Counted from the stretch's first letter, positions 17,208 to 24,268 are shown. The stretch is 33,835 nucleotides of DNA from Vibrio splendidus 12E03 (GCF_000272105.2 NZ_AJZD02000119.1:1-33835), one strand, 5' to 3'. A program made the numbers and translations. Notes: generated by a model not told the origin, from the sequence alone.

Positions 17208-18586
17208 ATAAATGCGGCGATAACTCGCTGTTTAAATTGGCCTAACCTCAGTTCATCAAATGCTAAAGTGAACCCTGCATGGTTTGAATTCATCATATCT
17301 GAAGTTTCTCCCCAACTGAGTAAGCTTGGTTGGGGTCGATTAGATTGAACGCTTTCCGATACAGGGCTTGATGGTAGGCGTTTTTCATCAATAGCACTCG
17401 GCACATTATTCTCTTGTTTAATGTACATGCAGCTATCAGGAATATCCTGCTCAATTCTTTCAGCAAACCCAATCAGACTTTCTTCAGCAAAGGTATACAA
17501 CCACGCTTCTTGGTTGGGTGAATCATTGATTCTTAAAATTCGCCCGAGTACTTGCCTGAAGTAGAGTTCCGTTTTTACCGAACTCATATGGCAGCAAACC
17601 TGAAGCCTTGGAATATCCGTACCTTCACTTATCATCCCAACACTGACTATCCACTGAACCTTTGAGTGACGAAAGGACTCAATTTCATTTAACGGATCAT
17701 CATGGTGATAGGTCACTAAGCATGCTGATTGATTAAAGTGCTCAACCAGTCGCTTTTGAATGTCTTTAGCGTGCTTAATAGAAGATGCGACCACCAAGCC
17801 TCCAGCACTTGGGGACTCTTGCCTTATCTGCGCTAGCTTTTGGCAACCACTATTCAATATGTAATTCATAGCGTCTTCGTTATGAATGACGCTTTGATAA
17901 GAGACATCGGATTGTTTCAGGCAATCAAGAATCGAAACGAAGTGTTGATTGTCACTACCAGCATTAACACTCAGGTGTTCATTATCGATTAAAACGATTT
18001 TAGGGCGGCGACATACCTTATCAACAACTGCCTGTTGCAAACCATATTGATAATCACAAATGAGCATACCATGAGGGTCGGAATACTCGGCCATAACTAT
18101 CGGTAACCGATCAGAGCGCCAAGGAGTACCCGACAGCGCTAATGTGTAACGGGCAAAACCTTGGATCTTACTGACGATTTCTAACCCCCATGAATTTGAC
18201 CTACCCTCATCATCAAACGAGCAATGGTGGATCTCATCAAATACGACTAGTACCCGATATTTACTGACGGTGTTCCAGAAGTTTTCATCTAAAAAACGGA
18301 TGGATTGATAGGTGTAAGAGCCCCCAAGAGAACCCAAGCCTCCATTAAAGGAACATTCCAGTTTCCATGAAAAGGTCTTTTGCATCCCTTCTGCAACAGT
18401 CAGAGAGGGAGAGAAACACAGCACTAGGTCAATCATTCCTCTTTTAAATAACCGACTCGCAACCTCGGCGGCCATAACGGTTTTACCAGCACCAGGGGTC
18501 GCTTGGCAGAAGAAATGTGAATGCTTATTTGAAGTGAATTTCTCGATAGCTTGATCTGCACACTCGGCTTGCCATGCTCTTAACAT
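17204..18586 (-). CDS. SF2 DEAD/DEAH-type helicase, cargo under putative Xre control
   Basis: A compact 460-residue superfamily 2 helicase. It has ATPGAGKT (29-36), DEIH (117-120), SGTPWR (152-157), the motif V segment GMISEGTDIP and motif VI FRQVLGRILRIN. No nuclease, HD or methyltransferase motif is fused to it, and the C-terminal 90 residues appear unstructured or poorly conserved. It overlaps the upstream small gene by seven bases, so the two form one unit. The shared promoter sits between two copies of the Xre-type operator. That ties this helicase to the transposon's own control circuit rather than to the defence cargo. A role in transposition, replication restart or defence cannot be told from sequence alone. 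Confidence 0.8.
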   Translation of the reverse strand: MLRAWQAECADQAIEKFTSNKHSHFFCQATPGAGKTVMAAEVASRLFKRGMIDLVLCFSPSLTVAEGMQKTFSWKLECSFNGGLGSLGGSYTYQSIRFLDENFWNTVSKYRVLVVFDEIHHCSFDDEGRSNSWGLEIVSKIQGFARYTLALSGTPWRSDRLPIVMAEYSDPHGMLICDYQYGLQQAVVDKVCRRPKIVLIDNEHLSVNAGSDNQHFVSILDCLKQSDVSYQSVIHNEDAMNYILNSGCQKLAQIRQESPSAGGLVVASSIKHAKDIQKRLVEHFNQSACLVTYHHDDPLNEIESFRHSKVQWIVSVGMISEGTDIPRLQVCCHMSSVKTELYFRQVLGRILRINDSPNQEAWLYTFAEESLIGFAERIEQDIPDSCMYIKQENNVPSAIDEKRLPSSPVSESVQSNRPQPSLLSWGETSDMMNSNHAGFTLAFDELRLGQFKQRVIAAFI

Positions 18587-19125
18587 TGAGGAGCCTTGCT
18601 TTGGGCTACTTGCATCCAGTTGGTTAGTGCATTAATTCTGCCTAATAGCTTGGCTGAGCGTTCTCTTGCCGCATTAAATAGCGGCTGCATATCTTGCTTG
18701 TTGTTTGGAAAACGCGTTAACAACGATTGGTATTCCTCAATCTCGCCTAAAGTAATCGCCAACTCGCCTTCATGTTGCTTCTTCTCTTGCTCTAGTGCAT
18801 TTAGAGAGCACTCTGGAATTTGAACAGCTATTGAGTCGACTTTAGCTTGCCTATTTCTAGCTACTCTAGGCTCAATTGTGAGCGCTTTGAATTCGTTAGT
18901 TTGATGGTAGCGTTTGTCTCTACGAGCCCCAATAACAGAAAGCCACCCTTTCTCCTCAAATGATAGAAGTTGCTTATAAACATACTTTCGAGCGTCGTCC
19001 TTGCTCGGAAAGGTTGAAACACTGTTTAGCAAAGCATCCCTAGCTTCTGTGACGGAGAAGTTATCCATCCCTTTTTCAATCAATAGGTTAAACATGTGAT
19101 GGTTAATTCTGGTTACTTTCTTCAT
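18580..19125 (-). CDS. Small winged-helix/coiled-coil protein, unknown function
   Basis: I do not recognise a named family. The first 75 residues look like a winged helix-turn-helix (a three-helix run, then a KGWLSVIGARRDKRYHQT beta-wing-like segment). Residues about 105-175 are strongly helical and charged, likely a coiled coil (LEQEKKQHEGELAITLGEIEEYQSLL). There is no signal peptide or membrane segment. The gene starts 22 bases from an ACTTAG-N5-CTAAGT operator and is followed with overlap by the SF2 helicase. It may bring the helicase to DNA or act as a second regulator. The 181-residue length and clean start (ATG 19125) suggest it is intact. Confidence 0.65.
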   Translation of the reverse strand: MKKVTRINHHMFNLLIEKGMDNFSVTEARDALLNSVSTFPSKDDARKYVYKQLLSFEEKGWLSVIGARRDKRYHQTNEFKALTIEPRVARNRQAKVDSIAVQIPECSLNALEQEKKQHEGELAITLGEIEEYQSLLTRFPNNKQDMQPLFNAARERSAKLLGRINALTNWMQVAQSKAPQC

Positions 19126-19147
19126 GTGACTCTTGTACGCAATAAAA

Positions 19148-19164
19148 ACTTAGGATTGCTAAGT
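19148..19164. promoter_or_regulatory. Putative Xre operator O2, helicase-operon side
   Basis: ACTTAG-GATTG-CTAAGT, identical in both half-sites and spacing to the tniQ operator core. It overlaps a minus-strand -10-like hexamer, TATACT (19162-19167), that pairs with TTGTCT (19186-19191) at 18-bp spacing. A protein bound here should block transcription of the winged-helix/helicase unit. Confidence 0.85.
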
Positions 19165-19181
19165 ATACAAAAATCAGTAAA

Positions 19182-19198
19182 ACTTAGACAATCTAAGT
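19182..19198. promoter_or_regulatory. Putative Xre operator O3, xre side
   Basis: ACTTAG-ACAAT-CTAAGT, 34 bp centre to centre from O2 (about three helical turns) and 28 bases before the xre GTG. It overlaps the -35-like hexamer of the divergent helicase unit. The location fits autoregulation of xre and co-operative binding with O2. Confidence 0.85.
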
Positions 19199-19226
19199 TA
19201 TCTAAAGGTTGAAAAGAAATGTGTAA

Positions 19227-19535
19227 GTGCAAAAAGACAACCCCATCCCAGCGAGGCTCAAAGCTGCGCGTAAAAAAGCCAAGATCACCCAAAAAGATTT
19301 AGGGGTGAAAATTGGTATGGAGCAGAGTTCTGCTAGCGGTCGTATGAATCATTACGAGAAAGGCAGGCATGTGCCTGATATTGGTACGCTTGAACGCATG
19401 GCTGAAGAGTTAGATGTGCCGCTGAATTACTTTTTCTGTAGGAGCGAATTGAGCGCTGAGTTAGCGTGCGCCATTGATAAGATGAGTGATGAAGAGAAGG
19501 TGGTGCTGTTGGAGAACCTAAAGAGCGAGAAGTAA
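19227..19535 (+). CDS. xre: Xre-family transcriptional repressor
   Basis: A 102-residue Cro/CI-type DNA-binding protein. Residues 8-70 form the five-helix HTH domain (RLKAARKKAKITQKDLGVKIG, then HYEKGRHVPD and LERMAEELDVPLNYFF). The short C-terminal helix (DKMSDEEKVVLLENLK) is probably for dimerisation. There is no protease or sensor domain, so control is likely by concentration. Established work on I-F3 elements describes Xre regulators that restrain transposition functions; the three ACTTAG-N5-CTAAGT palindromes in this window give it a concrete regulon. The start is GTG at 19227, the only in-frame start downstream of the local TAA. The gene ends three bases from the convergent tnsC stop. 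Confidence 0.9.
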   Translation: MQKDNPIPARLKAARKKAKITQKDLGVKIGMEQSSASGRMNHYEKGRHVPDIGTLERMAEELDVPLNYFFCRSELSAELACAIDKMSDEEKVVLLENLKSEK

Positions 19536-19538
19536 TAC

Positions 19539-20600
19539 TTAAGCTTTAAGTCCATTTTTGCTCAATAACATACTCAATGGAATTGCATCCGTAAATCGCG
19601 GAGCAAGTATCTTATCTTCTACGGCTATGGCATTCAGGTTGTAAGACGATCCAGAGTCAATTTGATGAAGACGAAGCTCCTCGATAGAACAATTAAAAGG
19701 GTTGTCCAAGTAGGGGAACTTAAATGAAAAGGTACGTGACAATATCTCTTTGTCTATCGTATCAACGTTCTCACTGAAACTCATAAGTAGTGCGTCTTTC
19801 AAGAAGTGCTTTAACGCTCGGCACTCCCCTCTACACATAATAAACAAAGGATATAACACTTCATTTTTTGTAAGCACCGGCGGTTCATCAAAGCCCATTC
19901 TCGCACTCAAACCAGCGACAAATTTAGCAAAGTGCTTTTTTTGATCCAAGTCAAAACTATAAGATGCCGTTCCACTCGAATGGCTGTTAGCTTTCAACAG
20001 CTTGAAATAGTTAATCTTTCGTCTCCAACTTAATCGTGAGTTCCATTGCGGCTCTGTCGCTATCACATCAGCATAAGGCATACCAACCAACACAAACGAG
20101 ACTTTTGCTTCTTCACTTATGTATTTGAACGTATTAGCAATAGCCTGCCTTTCTTCTGCTGTAGAAAACTCCACAAGCTCTTGAATTTCATTGACGATAA
20201 TCAGCTCAACAGATTTACGTTTAAGTTGCTTTACGACAGCCTCACCAAGAGCAATTTCATTACGTCGTCGGGTACCTCTTCCACCTGACTTTCCATCTAA
20301 ATCGACTAAAAACTGCGTAAGCGTGTTCTGTTCATTTATGCGGCTTGGAACTCTGGTGCTAAGAACAGGTTGTTTACTCCAAGTTGAACTCGGCGGAAAG
20401 CGTGATAGATAGTTGTTAATCAAAGCCGTCTTTCCACTTCCGGCCTCACCAGTTAACAAGAAAGACTCCGGTTCACCGCCAAGGGAGTGATTAAAACGAA
20501 GCTGATCGAAAATGGAGTAGATTTCAGTTATAGCTGGATACTCGATAAAGCTGGTTTCAAAGAATTTTAGTTGCTCAAACTGTCTAGATGTTAAGTTCAA
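19539..20600 (-). CDS. tnsC: TnsC, AAA+ regulator of transposition
   Basis: TnsC is the ATPase that forms a ring on target DNA, links TniQ-Cascade to TnsA/TnsB and licenses insertion. Counting from an upstream ATG at 20633, Walker A is GEAGSGKT (62-69), Walker B is LIIVNEIQEL (about 144-153; asparagine replaces the usual aspartate of DE), the sensor strand is FVLVGMP (180-186) and arginines R200 and R204-R205 could serve as fingers. The length of about 350-364 residues fits I-F3 TnsC, shorter than the 555 of Tn7. I prefer a TTG start at 20600 because GAGGGG lies seven bases upstream; the ATG at 20633 has no good ribosome-binding site and would overlap tnsB by 32 bases. Confidence 0.93.
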   Translation of the reverse strand: MNLTSRQFEQLKFFETSFIEYPAITEIYSIFDQLRFNHSLGGEPESFLLTGEAGSGKTALINNYLSRFPPSSTWSKQPVLSTRVPSRINEQNTLTQFLVDLDGKSGGRGTRRRNEIALGEAVVKQLKRKSVELIIVNEIQELVEFSTAEERQAIANTFKYISEEAKVSFVLVGMPYADVIATEPQWNSRLSWRRKINYFKLLKANSHSSGTASYSFDLDQKKHFAKFVAGLSARMGFDEPPVLTKNEVLYPLFIMCRGECRALKHFLKDALLMSFSENVDTIDKEILSRTFSFKFPYLDNPFNCSIEELRLHQIDSGSSYNLNAIAVEDKILAPRFTDAIPLSMLLSKNGLKA

Positions 20601-20601
20601 A

Positions 20602-22467
20602 TCAATACCCCTCAATATCTTCAAAATCATCATCAGCTACTTGTTCTGAAACATCGAACACGACCGCAGCTTCTTTTTTGGCCGGAGCCGTACTGATTGA
20701 GCTTGGCCCCTCTGAGCCCACATCATTAAATTTTGCTAATTTCGAAGTGTTACCCGTTTTAGGCAAGCTACCCTTATTACTTTTGGCACTGCGGAACCTA
20801 TCGGTTTCTTCCTGAATACGCTTCTTCATATACAGAAATGTATCCGCAAGCGCCTCATCATCAGCAAGCTGCTTAGTGTTAAGTCTGCGTACTTTTTGTA
20901 TGCGCTCATGTTCAAAAAGGGACAGTCCTTTTGTATATCCACAGTTGTCTACCGCTGGAACTTTTATGTACCTCTTTTCCGATTCTAGGTAAACATGGAT
21001 GTAGCTGATATCAGAGGGGTCTGTTTTGGTCCTAACAAACAGCTTTTTACCATTGTTAGATGCCCAATATTTACGGTATTCAATAAGTTCGGAGGACTGA
21101 TAACGTAAGTTATGTAGTCTAATCCCTACCACTCCAATAGTTCGGTGTCTAAGCAAACCTAGCTCAACTCTCAACTGCTCCTTCTCAGCACCAACGTAGT
21201 AGGAGGGAGTCCATTCCGATTGGTTCCACTTGTGGTATGGAATATCACGTTCTCTTGAATCTGGTGCCATGTGGTAATAATCGACAATCCATTTATGAAG
21301 TAATTCAAGAAATACAGAAACTCTAACCACCGCATCCTTCTTTGGGTTGTAATCTTGTAGTTGAGTAGGGTTGGTGAATGTTTTTCCAGGTAGTGAATTC
21401 ACTAACCCTTTATTCATCTGATCAAACAGCTTTTCGATCCCTGACTTTCGCCAAGGTTTAGCTGCTTGACTGTATTGGATGTCAGACACTAGAGGCCGTA
21501 ACGAATCTTCCAAGCTTTGACTCCAAAATTCAGCACCATTATCGACAACTAAACAGTCAATTTTGCCGTGACAAGGCCATTCATTATCAATGGATGGATA
21601 CCTTTGCTTTACCCAACTCTTATCTAGTAGCGAGTTCAATAGCGCCTTTCTGACAGAGTCAAAACTAGGCTCTCTAAAGTTGATACTGCACCCAACGATA
21701 CATTTACTGAAGCGGTCATATAGCATCGTCAGATAGGGTCGTCCCAAAGGAATATCTAGCTCGTCATCAATCAAAATTACTGGGACTGGTGTATGGTCAA
21801 TTTCGACATACTCCATTGGTTTGGTCGAAACTACTTGCTGACCAACCGAGCGAAATTCTCGGTCTGCGTATCGTTTACCAAACCTTGCAATCGCTACCTC
21901 ATAAGGAGGTAAGTCGTGTATTCGATTGTAAAAAGAACGTTCAGCAATTGGTTTTATTTTCCCCTCGACAATCCCACGATTTAATTGAATCACTCGACTC
22001 TTATAGTATCGATATGCTTCAGCAGCACTTAAGCGTTCACGAGTCAGGTATACGCTGTTAATTGCTTCATCAACTAAAGATTGAGAATCGAACTCTTTTT
22101 GTCGATTGCCTTTAAACGTATGCTTAGGAATAAGCGCACATGGGTCTTTACCCGCTTCAAAGTAAGATTTTTTCCAAGTTGCTAAAGTTCGCCAACTCGG
22201 GGGAATGAGTTGTAATTCCGATTCCACAAGAGTTAAGAGAGGGTTCAAGTTTTTCTCGGTCCATCCACCTTTTAAACGCCTCTCCACGAAATCTATGATT
22301 TTAATACGACGGATAACTTCTTGCTGTACCTTCGGTGATTGAGAATCAATAGTTGAAGAGATTTCAATAGGTTCTTGAATTAGCTCTATTGGAAGCGGCT
22401 GAGACTCTCCTTCTGAAGCTTCAAACTCATCAAAGAACCCAAATATGTTATTAGAGTCCGATGGCAT
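20602..22467 (-). CDS. tnsB: TnsB, DDE transposase
   Basis: TnsB binds the transposon ends and performs the 3'-strand cleavage and joining reactions. In 621 residues it carries N-terminal helix-turn-helix regions (about 50-200) and an RNase H-fold core with D224 (VEIDHTP), D309 (VVDNGAEF) and E345 (KSGIEKLF); the D-35-E spacing is right. A beta-barrel (mu-C-like) region follows, then a charged tail (580-621) expected to contact TnsC. The catalytic triad is intact. The preferred start is ATG at 22467, two bases after the tnsA stop, implying coupled translation. A longer reading from 22545 would overlap tnsA by 76 bases and is less likely. The gene precedes tnsC with near-contiguous coding. Confidence 0.95.
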   Translation of the reverse strand: MPSDSNNIFGFFDEFEASEGESQPLPIELIQEPIEISSTIDSQSPKVQQEVIRRIKIIDFVERRLKGGWTEKNLNPLLTLVESELQLIPPSWRTLATWKKSYFEAGKDPCALIPKHTFKGNRQKEFDSQSLVDEAINSVYLTRERLSAAEAYRYYKSRVIQLNRGIVEGKIKPIAERSFYNRIHDLPPYEVAIARFGKRYADREFRSVGQQVVSTKPMEYVEIDHTPVPVILIDDELDIPLGRPYLTMLYDRFSKCIVGCSINFREPSFDSVRKALLNSLLDKSWVKQRYPSIDNEWPCHGKIDCLVVDNGAEFWSQSLEDSLRPLVSDIQYSQAAKPWRKSGIEKLFDQMNKGLVNSLPGKTFTNPTQLQDYNPKKDAVVRVSVFLELLHKWIVDYYHMAPDSRERDIPYHKWNQSEWTPSYYVGAEKEQLRVELGLLRHRTIGVVGIRLHNLRYQSSELIEYRKYWASNNGKKLFVRTKTDPSDISYIHVYLESEKRYIKVPAVDNCGYTKGLSLFEHERIQKVRRLNTKQLADDEALADTFLYMKKRIQEETDRFRSAKSNKGSLPKTGNTSKLAKFNDVGSEGPSSISTAPAKKEAAVVFDVSEQVADDDFEDIEGY

Positions 22468-22469
22468 AG

Positions 22470-23093
22470 TTAGCACCAAACGTAAGTTTCGAGGCCAAAG
22501 CCAATATTGTTGACGTCTGTTTGAACTTGCCCCGAAGAGATCCAAGGAAGAGTAGAGATAAGTGTGTCCTGTTCCGATAATCCGAAATACAAAGACACCT
22601 CTTGTAGCTGCACCATTTGTTTACGTTGAATAAACGCTAACACTAACTTTTGAAACTCAGTCACAGTTCGCAATCCGGAATAACGATGCAGTAACTTAAA
22701 GTTATCTAACGTCGGTCCCATTCTAATTTGTTTCTCAGTAACCAAAACTAAGCGTCTGTTGAACTCATTCAACGCAACTCTTTGTTTCTCTTCAAATCTA
22801 TTCCTGAAATCAGGTTTGAGAATCTGACTAGAGTGTTTTACTTCGAAGAGGGTTGACTGCTCGTTGTGATCTGTTACTAAAAAATCTGGGGTATATCGGC
22901 ACTTACGACTATTGAACTGATAGTGGAAGCCAAAAGGTTGAGAGGTAAAACTTTTAATGTTTGCGTTATATTCGAGGTGAAAGCAGAAATCGAACTCCAA
23001 AATGGAGAGAGTGCGAACAACAGCATCATTCTTCAAGCTCATGAACTTACAGATGTTGTGTACGTGAGATGATTTCTTGGTTTGGTCGAACAT
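22470..23093 (-). CDS. tnsA: TnsA, endonuclease for 5'-strand cleavage at transposon ends
   Basis: TnsA cuts the 5' strands so that the element leaves its donor by cut-and-paste instead of forming a cointegrate. The 207-residue protein has the restriction-like core: an acidic residue in LEFDF (E33), D70 in RYTPDFLV, and E84/K86 in LFEVKHS. These match the catalytic residues of the TnsA N-terminal domain. The remaining C-terminal half is the helical TnsC/TnsB contact region. It is the first gene of tnsA-tnsB-tnsC, reading away from the transposon end. It is not fused to TnsB, unlike some related I-B and V-K-like systems. The ATG at 23093 has an AAGTGA Shine-Dalgarno-like element nine bases upstream. 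Confidence 0.93.
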   Translation of the reverse strand: MFDQTKKSSHVHNICKFMSLKNDAVVRTLSILEFDFCFHLEYNANIKSFTSQPFGFHYQFNSRKCRYTPDFLVTDHNEQSTLFEVKHSSQILKPDFRNRFEEKQRVALNEFNRRLVLVTEKQIRMGPTLDNFKLLHRYSGLRTVTEFQKLVLAFIQRKQMVQLQEVSLYFGLSEQDTLISTLPWISSGQVQTDVNNIGFGLETYVWC

Positions 23094-23103
23094 AGCAAAT
23101 CAC

Positions 23104-23127
23104 TTTTGTTGTAAACCTACAACAAAA
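23104..23127. promoter_or_regulatory. Perfect inverted repeat upstream of tnsA
   Basis: TTTTGTTGTA and TACAACAAAA form 10-nt perfect arms around AACC. It lies 11 bases before the tnsA ATG, between the start and the TnsB-type repeats. It shares nothing with the Xre operator core. It could be an operator, an RNA hairpin in the tnsA leader, or an additional end-binding site. Confidence 0.6.
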
Positions 23128-23133
23128 AATAGA

Positions 23134-23184
23134 CTATGAAGACTTATGGTGCAAATATGAAGACTTATGATGCAGAAATGAAGA
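23134..23184 (-). repeat. Transposon-end direct repeats (TnsB-binding type), ffs-proximal end
   Basis: Read on the minus strand from ffs inwards, the unit TCTTCAT-N3-TGCA(T/C)CATAAG occurs twice in tandem with a 21-bp period (23184-23164 and 23163-23143), then begins a third time (TCTTCATAG). The CATAA core resembles TnsB sites in other I-F3 ends, such as Tn6677. Tandem 21-bp sites next to tnsA are what the tnsA-side end should carry. No TGT terminus appears just outside the outermost unit, so the exact end is uncertain. Confidence 0.8.
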
Positions 23185-23219
23185 AAGCCTGCAATTTATG
23201 CGAACATATATTGCAGGCT
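23185..23219 (-). terminator. Rho-independent terminator of ffs, at the transposon junction
   Basis: On the minus strand AAGCCTGCAAT and ATTGCAGGCTT form an 11-bp stem around a 13-nt loop, followed by TCTTCATTTCT rather than a clean T-run. It begins five bases after the mature ffs end. The tail overlaps the first 21-bp transposon repeat, so the insertion either sits just beyond the host terminator or rebuilt its 3' side. Confidence 0.75.
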
Positions 23220-23225
23220 TCATAA

Positions 23226-23332
23226 GGGGTGGGAACCCAGCCACATCCCGGCACACAAGTCACTCGCTGCGGCTGCTCCCTTCCAGGCCTGACCGAGTTC
23301 ACGAGCTATTGTTGCGGGAGGACCAGGCCCCC
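23226..23332 (-). ncRNA. ffs: 4.5S RNA, RNA component of the signal recognition particle
   Basis: About 107 nt of small bacterial SRP RNA. The conserved apical hairpin that binds Ffh is recognisable as GGTCAGGCCTGGAAGGGAGC with GCAGCC following, and the distal arm carries GTGTGCCGGGATGTGGCTGG. The 5' end GGGGGCC pairs with the 3' region ending TTCCCACCCC. The gene is intact, which is required because 4.5S RNA is essential; this explains why the transposon inserted downstream. In E. coli the next genes are ybaZ, ybaY and tesB, and the same genes follow here. A TTGCAA/TAATAA promoter-like pair lies upstream on the minus strand. Confidence 0.95.
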
Positions 23333-23368
23333 ATAGATTCGTTTTCTAAGAGGCTTGCCTCAAAGAGT

Positions 23369-23398
23369 GATTGGATTATTAAGCATCACAGCAACCAT
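23369..23398 (-). promoter_or_regulatory. ffs: Candidate ffs promoter
   Basis: On the minus strand, TTGCAA is followed after 16 bases by TAATAA, roughly 40 nt upstream of the mature RNA 5' end. That leaves a short 5' leader, as in E. coli, where RNase P trims the precursor. Positions are by eye and the -10 match is moderate. Confidence 0.5.
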
Positions 23399-23472
23399 TG
23401 CAAGCCCTTCCACCCTATTTTTGAACAATTGCGGTCTAAGTGCTTATCCTTTATTCAAACCACTAGAAAATC

Positions 23473-23497
23473 GCAGGTAAATTCACCATTTACCTGC
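23473..23497 (-). terminator. Stem-loop after the membrane-protein gene
   Basis: GCAGGTAAA and TTTACCTGC form a perfect 9-bp stem with a 7-nt loop, 28 bases downstream of the minus-strand gene ending at 23525. On that strand the stem is followed by GATTTTC, a weak U-tract. It separates this gene from ffs. Confidence 0.6.
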
Positions 23498-23524
23498 CTT
23501 TAGAAGGTTTGAATTACTCTAATA

Positions 23525-24268
23525 CTAGATATCGATGTCTTCGTTATCTTCTGTGCGAATGATGTAGTCTGTCATCCACGCGGTACCCAATAGGCATAAC
23601 CACACCACAAACACCGGACTTGGCACTTCAATGCTTGGCGTGATCACCAGAGCCGCAAAACCAACCGTGGGCAGAGTCCAACACAAGAGCTTGTTCCAAC
23701 GGAAAGTTTTTAAGCGCGTCAGCGTTTCCATCGATGCCATGATACCCGTTATACACAAGGCCAACAAAGCAGCATAAGGTAAGTCGGCTATCCATAATGG
23801 AAGTATTAAGCCTAGTGACCACCAGCTGTGTCGGCTAGCAGGCTTAAGATGATTTGCCGCCCACCAAATCACGATAATTGATAAGGTTTGAAGTGTGGTA
23901 ACCCACGGGACGCCTTCAAGCTTGCCTGCGGATTGCGTGACCATGATCCCGACCTGCAAAGTAGTCACAATCAGGCCGGAAATAATCACGACCGACAAAC
24001 TACTGCGTCTTGAGAAGACCACCATCAATAGCGGGAATAGAACCCACGCACTCACAGAGAGCGTGATGGGTTGTAGGGGCAGCGTTAAGCCGTAAGTCGT
24101 CATGGAAACAAGCAAAGCTAATCCTGCTATCCCCCCCTGCGGCAGAATCCATAATGCAGGAATGACCATAGCAAGCACTGGGATGTCCCCTTCACTTAAA
24201 CTGATTGCTCTAGCGCAAACAACGGCTAATAATGTTGTAATTAGAAATTGAAATGTCGAAAAAACCAT
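23525..24268 (-). CDS. Multi-pass inner-membrane protein, unknown function
   Basis: I do not recognise the family. The 247 residues contain about seven or eight hydrophobic segments (for example LITTLLAVVCARAISL, WILPQGGIAGLALLVSM, ALWILP, VVIISGLIVTTLQVGIM, TLSIIVIWWAANHL, VGFAALVITPSI, PVFVVWLCLLGTAWM) and a short acidic cytoplasmic tail. It has no cleavable signal peptide and no catalytic motif. It lies between ffs and ybaZ in the host chromosome. ATG 24268 has a strong GGAGAG Shine-Dalgarno element. It is divergent from ybaZ with a short shared promoter gap. Confidence 0.75.
   Translation of the reverse strand: MVFSTFQFLITTLLAVVCARAISLSEGDIPVLAMVIPALWILPQGGIAGLALLVSMTTYGLTLPLQPITLSVSAWVLFPLLMVVFSRRSSLSVVIISGLIVTTLQVGIMVTQSAGKLEGVPWVTTLQTLSIIVIWWAANHLKPASRHSWWSLGLILPLWIADLPYAALLALCITGIMASMETLTRLKTFRWNKLLCWTLPTVGFAALVITPSIEVPSPVFVVWLCLLGTAWMTDYIIRTEDNEDIDI

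Larger units (their letters stand above)
1..23184. mobile_element. Tn7-like type I-F3 CRISPR-associated transposon inserted beside ffs (partial; distal end outside the window)
   Basis: A complete tnsA-tnsB-tnsC set, tniQ fused into an operon with cas8/5-cas7-cas6, the start of an I-F-type CRISPR array and no cas1, cas2 or cas3 together define an I-F3 element. The tnsA side abuts ffs, a known I-F3 attachment gene, and carries 21-bp direct repeats of the TnsB-binding type. Everything between tniQ and xre is cargo: two helicase units, a type I restriction-modification system and a GIY-YIG nuclease. The proximal terminus is placed by the outermost 21-bp repeat unit. An exact TGT/ACA terminus and the target duplication cannot be fixed because the other end lies before position 1. 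The visible part is about 23 kb, so the element is larger than that. Confidence 0.9.

Noticed and set aside
19537..19551. ACTTAA-N3-TTAAGT between the xre and tnsC stops as another operator
   Set aside because: The half-sites differ from the consensus, the spacing is wrong, and it overlaps two stop codons away from any promoter.
23198..23503. Open reading frame of 101 aa across ffs on the plus strand
   Set aside because: It is antisense to the SRP RNA and its terminator, with no protein-like features.
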